Notes under the pieces: generated by a model | Told to the model about the DNA's origin: nothing | What the model saw: only the letters and a program-made list of their open reading frames with translations | Databases searched by the model: none | Position numbers and translations under genes: made by a program | NCBI RefSeq assembly: GCF_009827535.1 | Contig: NZ_WTYN01000001.1 | Location: 124,001 to 188,000 of the forward strand | Direction of reading: 5' to 3' | Source: Qipengyuania oceanensis | Lineage (GTDB): Bacteria; Pseudomonadota; Alphaproteobacteria; Sphingomonadales; Sphingomonadaceae | DNA length: 64,000 nt | Part shown: positions 11,564 through 19,480 of the stretch, in pieces | Numbering within the stretch: position 1 is the stretch's first letter | How the letters are laid out: the number at the start of each line of letters is the position of its first letter

Positions 11564-12607
11564 CGATGGCATCGCTTCCGGCGACGGGGCCGGCTCGATC
11601 TCGACCAGCTTGAGCAGGCGCCAGAAGGCATAGACTGCCGCGATCGAGACGATGCCGTCCCAGGCATAGTGCCAGGCGAGGTGGAACGAGCCGATCCAGA
11701 TCGCAAAGCAGAACAGGCCTGCGGGGACCACTGCCCACCACCGGCCGACCTTTTCCCGCATCAGCAGGAAGAAGAAGAAGGCGATTGCCACGTGTACGGA
11801 TGGCATGGCCGAGATCCCGGAGCCCAGGTTGCCGCTCGCACGTTGTTCGAGCAGCCACTCCGCGATCGGCAGCATCGCGAGAGGGGAGATGGCATCGGCG
11901 CGGTGCAACTCGGCCATCAGCGGCGCGTAATAGGCGCTGCGGTAATACTCCTGGTAGAAGACCGGCCCGCAGGACGAGAGCGCCATTGCCGCGAAAGTGC
12001 CCAGCACGATCCAGATGAAGAACAGCGTCAGGATCCCGCGAAACTGGAAATTGCGATCGCGAGTGGCGCAGATCCACACCGCCAGCGGCGGGATGAGCAT
12101 GAACCACGCGATGTAGATCTTGTCGATGACGATGGTCCCAGCGGTTCCGAACAGGCCATGGGTCACTCGCCAGGGATCCGTGCCGAGGAACAGGAGCTTG
12201 TCCGCTTCGAGCAGCAACGGGTCGAGATAGAAGGGCACGTGCGTTGGGATCGCATCCTTGAGCAGGACGAACACGCGGCTCGGGAAAACGGTCAGGAAAA
12301 TGAGCGCCACCGGGGCCAGCAGCGCCAGCGGGTTACGCTTCACCTGGGCGATCGCATAGCCGAGCGGACTTTCGACCTTGGCGCGGAATCCGTCCCAGAT
12401 ATACAGCATCAGCACCACCAGCGAACCGAACGAGCCGATGCCGAGCATTCGCGGGGAGAACGGGTTGCCGAAGAGACCTGCGGGCCCGTCGAAGAACGCC
12501 ATCGCGATCGCGCCCGGGATCAGCGCGATGATCGCGATCACTACCAGGGCGACGGGATAGGACAGCCTAAGCACGGGGTTCTTCCGGATGGTTAACGGCA
12601 ACGCCAA
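11540..12607 (-). CDS. PAP2-superfamily membrane phosphatase/transferase
   Basis: A protein of up to 355 residues with several membrane segments and the PAP2 phosphatase motifs SGISAMPSVHVA and HYAWDGIV, providing the two catalytic histidines. The long N-terminal membrane region and this motif style resemble inositolphosphotransferase-like PAP2 proteins, so a lipid head-group transfer role is possible; this is inference. The start is uncertain: TTG 12607 is the first start after an in-frame TAG, while GTG 12574 is preceded by GGAAG at 6 nt. Confidence 0.8.
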   Translation of the reverse strand: MALPLTIRKNPVLRLSYPVALVVIAIIALIPGAIAMAFFDGPAGLFGNPFSPRMLGIGSFGSLVVLMLYIWDGFRAKVESPLGYAIAQVKRNPLALLAPVALIFLTVFPSRVFVLLKDAIPTHVPFYLDPLLLEADKLLFLGTDPWRVTHGLFGTAGTIVIDKIYIAWFMLIPPLAVWICATRDRNFQFRGILTLFFIWIVLGTFAAMALSSCGPVFYQEYYRSAYYAPLMAELHRADAISPLAMLPIAEWLLEQRASGNLGSGISAMPSVHVAIAFFFFLLMREKVGRWWAVVPAGLFCFAIWIGSFHLAWHYAWDGIVSIAAVYAFWRLLKLVEIEPAPSPEAMPSSLSGQEA

Positions 12608-12674
12608 GGGATAGCGATCCGCGCTCTACCGTCCAGACGCTGACAAATCCTTACACAGGCGAGTGCGAGCTGGT

Positions 12675-12827
12675 TCAGCTGGCCTTGAGCAGGCGGCTGA
12701 GGAACCCGCGCGGGCGATGCATCGGCTGGATTGGGCCATAGGCCATCCGGCGCAGCGTGGCGTCGCTATAGGGACGCGGTGACACCCATCCGTCGGGCCG
12801 GCTGGAATGATAACTGTATTGCGACAT
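12675..12827 (-). CDS. Small hypothetical protein
   Basis: A 50-residue polar, arginine-rich protein (MSQYSYHSSRPDGWVSP at the start, FLSRLLKAS at the end). ATG 12827 is preceded by AGGGAG at good spacing, the main support that it is translated. No signal peptide, membrane segment or known motif. Function unknown. Confidence 0.5.
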   Translation of the reverse strand: MSQYSYHSSRPDGWVSPRPYSDATLRRMAYGPIQPMHRPRGFLSRLLKAS

Positions 12828-12976
12828 GGCGATACTCCCTTTCTGGGTGCATCGCTGATGTCGCGCGCCATCCGCGAAGGGAACCACGTTAACCGGTCGC
12901 GTCCCGTAGCGGGATTGCGGAAATTTTGAAGGTTAAGAGCCTTGCGGGTGCCGGCCTTCGGGCGGCTGGCTGCAAG

Positions 12977-13051
12977 TGGCTCCCCGAGTTGGATTCGAAC
13001 CAACGACCAAGTGATTAACAGTCACCTACTCTACCGCTGAGCTATCGGGGA
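12977..13051 (-). tRNA. tRNA-Asn (GTT)
   Basis: The reverse strand folds as a tRNA: acceptor TCCCCGA/TCGGGGA, D arm GCTC...GAG, anticodon loop CTGTTAA with GTT, T arm GTTGG-TTCGAAT-CCAAC, discriminator G and an encoded CCA. Confidence 0.97.
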
Positions 13052-13076
13052 GCAGCCTCTTGCGGGCAGGGCAGGG

Positions 13077-13104
13077 CCTATAGCAGCGCGCCGAGGCAAT
13101 GCAA
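13077..13104 (-). promoter_or_regulatory. Promoter of tRNA-Asn
   Basis: On the reverse strand TTGCAT (13104-13099), a 16-bp spacer and TATAGG (13082-13077) precede the tRNA by about 25 bp. Good sigma-70 match and position. Confidence 0.65.
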
Positions 13105-13140
13105 TACGGCTGTTGGCGATTTTTGCCGCTAGCCCCGGAT

Positions 13141-13929
13141 TCAGACCACGAACTGCTCGGCGACGATGCGGTCATCGAGAGCATGGCCAGGGTCGAACAG
13201 CAGGGTGAGCTCGCGATCGCGCGCGATTTCCAGCGATACTTCGGCGATGTCGCGCAGTTCCTTCTGGTCGGCCACCGCCGAAACCGGTCGCTTGTCGGGC
13301 TCGCGTACCGTGAACTTGACCTTCGAGCGATCGGGCAGGATTGCGCCGCCCCAGCGCCGCGGGCGGAAGGCGGAGATCGGCGTCAGTGCGAGCAGGTGCG
13401 AATCGAGCGGAAGGATCGGGCCATTGGCGGACAGGTTGTAGGCGGTCGAGCCGGCCGGGGTCGACAGCAGCACGCCGTCGCAAACGAGCTCGTCGATGCG
13501 GACCTTGTCGTCCACCGAGATCTCGATCTTCGCGGTCTGGCGCGTCTCGCGCAGCAGCGAGACTTCGTTGATCGCGTAATAGCTGCGGGCCTCGCCCGTC
13601 TGCGTGACGGCGTCCATCCACAGCGGCGCAACAGCGGTGGCCCGGGCGCGATTGATCCGTTTGAGGACGTTTGCCCCGCTCCGGTAGCGGTTCATCAGGA
13701 AGCCGACCGTTCCCAGGTTCAACCCGTAGGCCGGCAACACCCGGCCACCGTCGAGCATCGAGTGGAGCGTCTGCAGCATGAAGCCGTCGCCACCGAGCAC
13801 GACTGCCGCCTCGGCGTCTTCCAGCGCGACGAAATCCATCGTTTCGCGCAGCGCGTCGCTGGCTTCCTGCGCACGTTCGCTTTCGGAAACCAGGAGCGCC
13901 ACTCGCTCGAAGGTGTTGGTGCTGGTCAG
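13141..13929 (-). CDS. nadK: NAD kinase (likely CTG start)
   Basis: NAD kinase, which phosphorylates NAD to NADP. The GGDG motif (VVLGGDGFMLQTL), the NE motif (AINEVSLLRETRQTAKIEI) and LLSTPAGSTAYNLSANGPI are all present. The first conventional start in frame is GTG 13902, but the family N terminus begins earlier: codons from 13926 encode TSTNTFERVALLV, and a perfect GGGAGG (13940-13935) sits 5 nt before a CTG at 13929. An in-frame TGA at 13950-13948 leaves no other candidate. I therefore call a 262-residue protein from CTG; from GTG it would be 253 residues. Confidence 0.9.
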   Translation of the reverse strand: MTSTNTFERVALLVSESERAQEASDALRETMDFVALEDAEAAVVLGGDGFMLQTLHSMLDGGRVLPAYGLNLGTVGFLMNRYRSGANVLKRINRARATAVAPLWMDAVTQTGEARSYYAINEVSLLRETRQTAKIEISVDDKVRIDELVCDGVLLSTPAGSTAYNLSANGPILPLDSHLLALTPISAFRPRRWGGAILPDRSKVKFTVREPDKRPVSAVADQKELRDIAEVSLEIARDRELTLLFDPGHALDDRIVAEQFVV

Positions 13930-14055
13930 ATGATCCTCCCGGCCGGGTCACTTTATCGTCCGACGTGCCGGGAAACTATGGACCCGTGTCCCATTTGGCA
14001 ACGCATTCGCAGGGCATTGTGTCGCGCACTGCCAATTTGACTATGGCAGCGGGCG

Positions 14056-14865
14056 ATGTTGTCGCTTTCCAACCTGTCCCTGCGCGAGGGCTACTATGCC
14101 GTGCCCGGAGCGCGTGCAGCTTCGCTCGAAACCGATCTCATCGGCGCATTAGACTGTAACGAGATCGAGGTGCTGTTCCAGCCGCAATACCGGGTCTGCG
14201 ATCGTGCTCTGTACGGGGGGGAGGCGCTGGCCCGCTGGCGACACCCCGCGCTGGGCGTGATCGGTGCGCAGGAGCTATTTGCCGCAGCACAGCGCGCCCA
14301 TTGCGTCGCCGAGGTCTCGCAGCAGGTCTTCCAGCGGGCGCTTGCCAGCGCGGCGGATTGGCCTGCCCATCTCGTCCTGTCGCTCAACGCGACACCGGGC
14401 GAACTGACCGACAGCCGGTTCGTGGAGAAGATCGCCGCGCTCGCCGCATGGTACCGGCGCTCGCCCGAAACCGTCACGGTCGAGATTACCGAGGAATGGC
14501 TGCTCGAAGACATCGATCTGGCGGCCGAAGCATCGGAGCGGCTGAAACAGCTGCGATTTCGCATCGCGCTCGACGATTTCGGCGCCGGCTTCTGCAATTT
14601 TCACTACCTCAAGCGACTGCGCCTCGATGCGCTGAAGCTCGACCGCAGCATGATCGAGGGGGTCACGCGCGACGAGCGCGACGTCGCCGTGTTGCGCGGC
14701 ATCGTCGCCATGGCGAAGGCACTTTCGCTGCAAGTCGTTGCCGAGGGGATCGAAACGGCGGCACAGCACGCGGTAATCACCCACGAGCGACTGGACGTAT
14801 ACCAAGGGTTTCTCGGCGCACCGCCGCTGACGGCGGAGACTTTCCTCCAGCTGACGCGCAGCTAG
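14056..14865 (+). CDS. Stand-alone EAL-domain cyclic-di-GMP phosphodiesterase
   Basis: A 269-residue protein that is almost entirely an EAL domain. The signature glutamate (GGEALARW, about residue 56) and the other catalytic and metal positions are kept: LNATP, VEITEEW, ALDDFGAGF, LKLDRSMI, VVAEGIET and YQGFLGAPPL. It should therefore hydrolyse cyclic-di-GMP to pGpG. There is no GGDEF, PAS, receiver or membrane segment, so any input must come from partners. Its stop shares a CTAG with the convergent mfd stop (14862-14865). Confidence 0.88.
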   Translation: MLSLSNLSLREGYYAVPGARAASLETDLIGALDCNEIEVLFQPQYRVCDRALYGGEALARWRHPALGVIGAQELFAAAQRAHCVAEVSQQVFQRALASAADWPAHLVLSLNATPGELTDSRFVEKIAALAAWYRRSPETVTVEITEEWLLEDIDLAAEASERLKQLRFRIALDDFGAGFCNFHYLKRLRLDALKLDRSMIEGVTRDERDVAVLRGIVAMAKALSLQVVAEGIETAAQHAVITHERLDVYQGFLGAPPLTAETFLQLTRS

Positions 14866-17800
14866 GCGGGCTCCTTCTCTTTCGCTGCTCCCGCTCCCGC
14901 TCCCGCCTTGGCCGCGATCCGGCTGAGGCCCTTGGTGAGCTGGAACAAGCCGTTGAGCCGGCTCTGCGGATCGGTCCAGGCCCGGCTGATCACCAGTTTC
15001 ATGTCGGGCCGCAGCTTGGCCGTCCCCTTGAGCCGGTCGACATATGCCAGCAGGCCCACAGGATCGGGGAAATCGTCGTTGTGGAAGGTGACCAGCGTTC
15101 CCTGTGCCCCCACGTCGATCTTGGCGATATTGGCCACAAGTGCCTGGTGCTTGATCTCGATCAGGCGGATGAGGTTGGTCGTCGCGGCGGGCAACGGGCC
15201 GAAGCGGTCGATCATCTCTGCGGCCATCGCCTCGATTTCCGCCTTGTCCTGCGCATCGTTGAGGCGGCGATAGAGCGCCATCCGGACGGCGAGATCGGGG
15301 ACATAGTCTTCCGGGATCATGATCGGTGCATCGACGGTGATCTGCGGCGAGAATTTCTCCCGCGCCGATTCGAGGCCCATCTCGCCCGCCTTGGCAGCCA
15401 GGATCGCGTCTTCGAGCATCGACTGGTAGAGTTCGAAACCGACTTCGCGGATATGGCCCGACTGCTCGTCGCCGAGCAGGTTGCCCGCGCCGCGAATGTC
15501 GAGATCGTGGCTGGCGAGCTGAAACCCTGCGCCGAGCGAATCGAGATCGCTGAGCACCTTGAGCCGCTTTTCGGCGATCTCCGAAAGCTGCGTATCCTTC
15601 GCGGACGTGAGATAGGCGTAAGCGCGCAGTTTCGCGCGCCCGACCCGGCCGCGCAACTGGTACAGCTGGGCAAGGCCGAAACGATCGGCGCGATGGATGA
15701 TGATCGTATTGGCAGTCGGCAGGTCGAGGCCGCTTTCGACGATCGTGGTCGAAAGGAGCACCTCGTACTTGCCTTCGTAAAAGGCGCTCATCCGCTGTTC
15801 GATCTCGCCGGCGCCCATCTGGCCGTGCGCTGCGACGACCTTCACCTCGGGTACGTTGTCGCGCAGCCACTCCTCGATTTCCGGCATGTCCGAAATGCGC
15901 GGAACCACGATGAAACTCTGCCCGCCACGATGATGTTCGCGCATCAGGGCCTCGCGCATCACCATGTCGTCCCACTCCATCACATAGGTCCGCACGGCGA
16001 GCCGGTCGACCGGCGGGGTCTGGATCGTGGTCAGTTCGCGCAGGCCCGACATGGCCATTTGGAGGGTGCGCGGGATCGGCGTCGCGGTCAGGGTCAGCAT
16101 GTGCACATCGGCGCGCAGCTGTTTCAGCTTTTCCTTGTGCGTGACGCCGAAGCGCTGCTCCTCGTCCACGATCACGAGACCGAGGTTCTTGAAACTCGTG
16201 TTCTTGGACAGGATCGCGTGCGTGCCGATGACGATATCGACGTCGCCACTGGCAAGGCCGTCGCGTGTCTCGCTCATCTCCTTGGCGGAAACGAGGCGCG
16301 AGAGCCGCCCGATCTTCAGCGGGAAGCCGGCGAAACGTTCCGAGAAATTCGTAAAATGCTGCCGTGCGAGCAAGGTCGTCGGCGCGACGAGAGCGACCTG
16401 CTGTCCGTTCATGGCGGCGACGAAGGCCGCCCGCAGGGCGACCTCGGTCTTGCCGAAACCGACATCCCCGCAAATCAGCCGGTCCATCGGCTTGCCACTT
16501 TCCAGATCGCTGAGCACATCGCCGATCGCGCGATCCTGGTCGTCGGTTTCCTCCCACGGGAAGCGGTCGACGAACTGGTTATAGCTGGCGTCATCGGCTT
16601 CGAGCACCGGGGCCTTGCGCAGCGCGCGGGCAGCAGCGGTTTTCATCAATTCGCCCGCGATCTCGCGGATCCGCTCGCGCAGGCGTGCCCGGCGCTTTTG
16701 CCAGGCTTCGCCGCCGAGCCGGTCGAGCATGACCTCGTCCTCGCTCGAGCCGTAGCGCGAGAGGACGTCGATGTTCTCGACAGGGATGTATAACTTGTCG
16801 CCGCCCTTGTACTCGAGCATCACGCAATCATGCTCGGACTTGCCGACGCTGATCGGTTCGAGACCGAGGTAACGCCCGATTCCGTGCTCCACATGGACTA
16901 CGAGATCGCCGCGGCTAAGCGCTTGCAATTCCGCGAGAAAGGCATCTGAATCCTTTCTGCGCTTGCGACGGCGGACGAGCCTGTCTCCCAGGATGTCGCG
17001 TTCGGTCAGGACTTCGAGATCGTCGCTGGCAAAGCTCGCCTCGAGCGGGAGCACCATCGCTGCCGCCTTGCCCTTTGCCGATTTGCCGAGCGCGTCCTGC
17101 CAGCTTTCGGCGAGCGCGACGGGAACGCCTGCTTCGGACAGGATCGAGGCCATCCGCGATCGGCTGCCGGTGGAATAGGCCGCGAGCAAGGGCCGCTTGC
17201 CCGACTTGCCGACGGCCTTGAGATGCTCGGCCACGGCTTCGTAGACGTTCTCGCCGCGCGCCCGCTCGGGGGCGAAATCCCGCCCCGACCGGAAGCCGAA
17301 ATCGACCACCCCGTCACGCTCCGGCTCGGGCAGGGGGGTGGCACGATGCACCGGCCATTCGGCGAGCCTGGCGTCGAACTCGGCCTTGGCGAGGTACAGC
17401 GCCTCGCTCTCGATCGGGCGATAGCTGCCTGCCGCCTGTCCGGCGGTTTCCGCGCGAGCCCTGCGATAATCGGCGATATCGTCCAGCCGCTCTCCTGCCG
17501 CTCCTATGGCGGACGTCTCGATCACCACGAGGTCGTCGTTTCCGAGGTGATCGAACAGGGTGACGAGCTTTTCCTCGAACAGCGGCAGCCAGTGCTCCAT
17601 GCCGGCGAGGCGACGACCATCGCTGACCGCCTCGTAAAGCGGGTCCTGCGTCGCATTGGCCCCGAACTGTTCGCGATACCGCGTCCGGAAGCGCTTGATG
17701 CTGTCCTCGTCGAGCAGCGCCTCGCTGGCGGGCAGCAGCAGATGCCGATCAATCACGCCGGTGCTCATCTGGGTCGATGGATCGAACAGGCGCAGGCTCT

Positions 17801-18368
17801 CGATCTCGTCGCCGAAGAAATCGAGCCGGAGACCCTGGTCTAGACCCGACGGCCAGATGTCGACGATGGATCCGCGCATGGCATATTCGCCGGCATCGAC
17901 CACCGTGTCGACGCGGCTGTAACCCTGTCGGCGCAGGAGCGCGGAAAGGCTTTCGTGCCCGATCTGCGTGCCGACCGCGAATTCGCGCACGGCTTCGCGA
18001 ATCCGGAAGGGCGAGAGCACCCGCTGCAGCAGGGCATTGGCCGTCGTTACGACGAGCTGGCTGCCGCTCTTGCCGGCCTGGAGCCGGTGGAGGGTAGCCA
18101 GCCGGGTCGCGCTGATCGATAGGGCAGGGCTGGACCGGTCGAAGGGCAGGCAGTCCCACGCCGGGAACTCGAGTACCTCGAGCTCGGGCGCGAAGTACTG
18201 CGCGGCATCGCTCACCGCGCGCATGGCCGCATCGTCCGCGGTCACCAGCACTGCGCGGCCGGTCGCCGCACGGGCAAGGTCGCTCATGACCAGCGGCTGG
18301 GCTCCGCGGGCGAGCGATGCGAGGGTCAGCGGCTGCTTGGCGGTCAGGATCTTGGAAAGGTCGGGCAT
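14862..18368 (-). CDS. mfd: Transcription-repair coupling factor Mfd
   Basis: A 1168-residue Mfd, which removes stalled RNA polymerase and recruits UvrA. Domains appear in order: a UvrB-like N-terminal region, the RNA-polymerase-interacting CarD-like domain (RGDLVVHVEHGIGRYLGLE), the translocase with Walker A (ICGDVGFGKTEVALRAAF) and DEEQ box (VIVDEEQRFGVTHKEKL), then the TRG motif region and C-terminal domain. Length is typical. ATG 18368 opens the protein. The A/G-rich C terminus (AKAGAGAGAAKEKEPA) is a flexible tail. Confidence 0.96.
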   Translation of the reverse strand: MPDLSKILTAKQPLTLASLARGAQPLVMSDLARAATGRAVLVTADDAAMRAVSDAAQYFAPELEVLEFPAWDCLPFDRSSPALSISATRLATLHRLQAGKSGSQLVVTTANALLQRVLSPFRIREAVREFAVGTQIGHESLSALLRRQGYSRVDTVVDAGEYAMRGSIVDIWPSGLDQGLRLDFFGDEIESLRLFDPSTQMSTGVIDRHLLLPASEALLDEDSIKRFRTRYREQFGANATQDPLYEAVSDGRRLAGMEHWLPLFEEKLVTLFDHLGNDDLVVIETSAIGAAGERLDDIADYRRARAETAGQAAGSYRPIESEALYLAKAEFDARLAEWPVHRATPLPEPERDGVVDFGFRSGRDFAPERARGENVYEAVAEHLKAVGKSGKRPLLAAYSTGSRSRMASILSEAGVPVALAESWQDALGKSAKGKAAAMVLPLEASFASDDLEVLTERDILGDRLVRRRKRRKDSDAFLAELQALSRGDLVVHVEHGIGRYLGLEPISVGKSEHDCVMLEYKGGDKLYIPVENIDVLSRYGSSEDEVMLDRLGGEAWQKRRARLRERIREIAGELMKTAAARALRKAPVLEADDASYNQFVDRFPWEETDDQDRAIGDVLSDLESGKPMDRLICGDVGFGKTEVALRAAFVAAMNGQQVALVAPTTLLARQHFTNFSERFAGFPLKIGRLSRLVSAKEMSETRDGLASGDVDIVIGTHAILSKNTSFKNLGLVIVDEEQRFGVTHKEKLKQLRADVHMLTLTATPIPRTLQMAMSGLRELTTIQTPPVDRLAVRTYVMEWDDMVMREALMREHHRGGQSFIVVPRISDMPEIEEWLRDNVPEVKVVAAHGQMGAGEIEQRMSAFYEGKYEVLLSTTIVESGLDLPTANTIIIHRADRFGLAQLYQLRGRVGRAKLRAYAYLTSAKDTQLSEIAEKRLKVLSDLDSLGAGFQLASHDLDIRGAGNLLGDEQSGHIREVGFELYQSMLEDAILAAKAGEMGLESAREKFSPQITVDAPIMIPEDYVPDLAVRMALYRRLNDAQDKAEIEAMAAEMIDRFGPLPAATTNLIRLIEIKHQALVANIAKIDVGAQGTLVTFHNDDFPDPVGLLAYVDRLKGTAKLRPDMKLVISRAWTDPQSRLNGLFQLTKGLSRIAAKAGAGAGAAKEKEPA

Positions 18369-18504
18369 CGTGGCTTCAATCCGCTTTCGGGCAATTGGTT
18401 CACGCGGCCTGCCGGATTGCAGACGCGTCGAAGCCCGCCGGAAGTATTTTTCCGCGGGCGCTTGTCATCGGGTCGCCACGGCCGGGCCGCGACATCGTCG
18501 CCGT

Positions 18505-18777
18505 CTATATGGTGACGTAATCCAGTTTTTGCATCGCTTTCATCAGCGGGCCGTCGAATTCGGGCGGCGTGGGCTGCGTGCCCAGCGCCCAGGCCATGAC
18601 GTCGACGTCGTCCTCGTCGAGCAGCGCCTCGAACCAGACCAGTTCGGCCTCGTCCCAACCTTCGTGGTAGCGATCGAAGAAACCGCCGATCATGTAGTCC
18701 GCCTCGCGCGTGCCGCGATGCCAGGCGCGGAACTTCGCGCGGGCGATACGGGCGGGCTTGGTCAGCGACTGGGGCAT
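18505..18777 (-). CDS. sdhE: Succinate dehydrogenase assembly factor SdhE
   Basis: A 90-residue protein of the SdhE/Sdh5 family, which promotes covalent FAD attachment to SdhA. The defining RGxxE motif appears as RGTREADYMIGGFFD. It lies between mfd and recG as in many alphaproteobacteria, although here a secreted-protein gene separates it from recG. Length matches the family. Confidence 0.9.
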   Translation of the reverse strand: MPQSLTKPARIARAKFRAWHRGTREADYMIGGFFDRYHEGWDEAELVWFEALLDEDDVDVMAWALGTQPTPPEFDGPLMKAMQKLDYVTI

Positions 18778-18782
18778 GGAAA

Positions 18783-18811
18783 GGGCGTCATCCTCTTGCG
18801 GAATGACGCCC
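18783..18811 (-). terminator. Hairpin, possible terminator
   Basis: A perfect 9-bp inverted repeat, GGGCGTCAT (18783-18791) and ATGACGCCC (18803-18811), with an 11-nt loop, lies downstream of the 18869-19309 gene. On the reverse strand it is followed by only three T residues, so intrinsic termination would be weak. Confidence 0.5.
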
Positions 18812-18868
18812 CTGTGGCCTTTCGGCCAGGTCAGATCAAGCGCAAGGCCCGATCACGCCCCCATGCTG

Positions 18869-19309
18869 CTAGGGATGGGTATGGGTGTACATGGTCTTGC
18901 TGGCCTTCTCGAGCTTGTCCCATTCTTCCAGGATCGGCGGCATCTTGTCGGCACCCCCGGCGATCTTGTTCACCTGTTGCCGGAAAGCCCAGCGCGACGC
19001 GGGCCGGTGGGAATCGAAAGTAGCCATGCCGTCCGGCATTTCGGACACCACCATCAGGTCGTAATCGTCGTTCAGCATAAGGAAGTGCACGACCTCGGGG
19101 CTCTGGCCTGCGGCCTTGCGTGCAGGAACGACATACTTTTCGTGCATCTCGAGCCAGCGCTGCTCGGCCCCGTCGGCCAGCTTTATCATCGTAATGGCGT
19201 AAGTGGTCCGCTGGTCTTCGACGTAGTTGTCGGCATCTTGCGCCAGCGCCGGAACAGCTGTGGCGCAAAGCGTCACGGCGGCAATGCCGCCAAGAATAGT
19301 ACGGATCAT
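18869..19309 (-). CDS. Exported protein of unknown function
   Basis: A 146-residue protein with a clear signal peptide (MIRTILGGIAAVTLCATAV, cleavage near ALAQ). The mature part alternates short hydrophobic strands and helices (ITMIKLADGAEQRWLEMHE; VVHFLMLNDDYDLMVVSEM), which could be a small alpha/beta ferredoxin-like barrel, but I cannot name a family. ATG 19309 follows GAGGGGG. A much longer open frame reaches upstream but is antisense to recG. It sits between sdhE and recG, divergent from recG. Confidence 0.7.
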   Translation of the reverse strand: MIRTILGGIAAVTLCATAVPALAQDADNYVEDQRTTYAITMIKLADGAEQRWLEMHEKYVVPARKAAGQSPEVVHFLMLNDDYDLMVVSEMPDGMATFDSHRPASRWAFRQQVNKIAGGADKMPPILEEWDKLEKASKTMYTHTHP

Positions 19310-19355
19310 GGTAGTCCCCCTCAATGGTTCTGCGACCACACGAGCGACCCGAAAG

Positions 19356-19393
19356 AACGCTCCAGTAGAGAAACCTGGGTTTCCCGGAGCGTT
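19356..19393. repeat. Nested inverted repeat in the recG divergent intergenic region
   Basis: AACGCTCC (19356-19363) pairs perfectly with GGAGCGTT (19386-19393). Inside the arms sits a second dyad, GAAACCTGGGTTTC (19370-19383). It could be an operator between the divergent genes or an RNA hairpin in the 5' leader of the secreted-protein gene. Confidence 0.6.
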
Positions 19394-19480
19394 GTCCAGC
19401 CTTAGAGCGCGGATCGGATTCTTTTGCAAGCCACGCGCAAGCTTCGCTTTGGCGTAGGGATTGGCTAGGGCAGGCGCACG

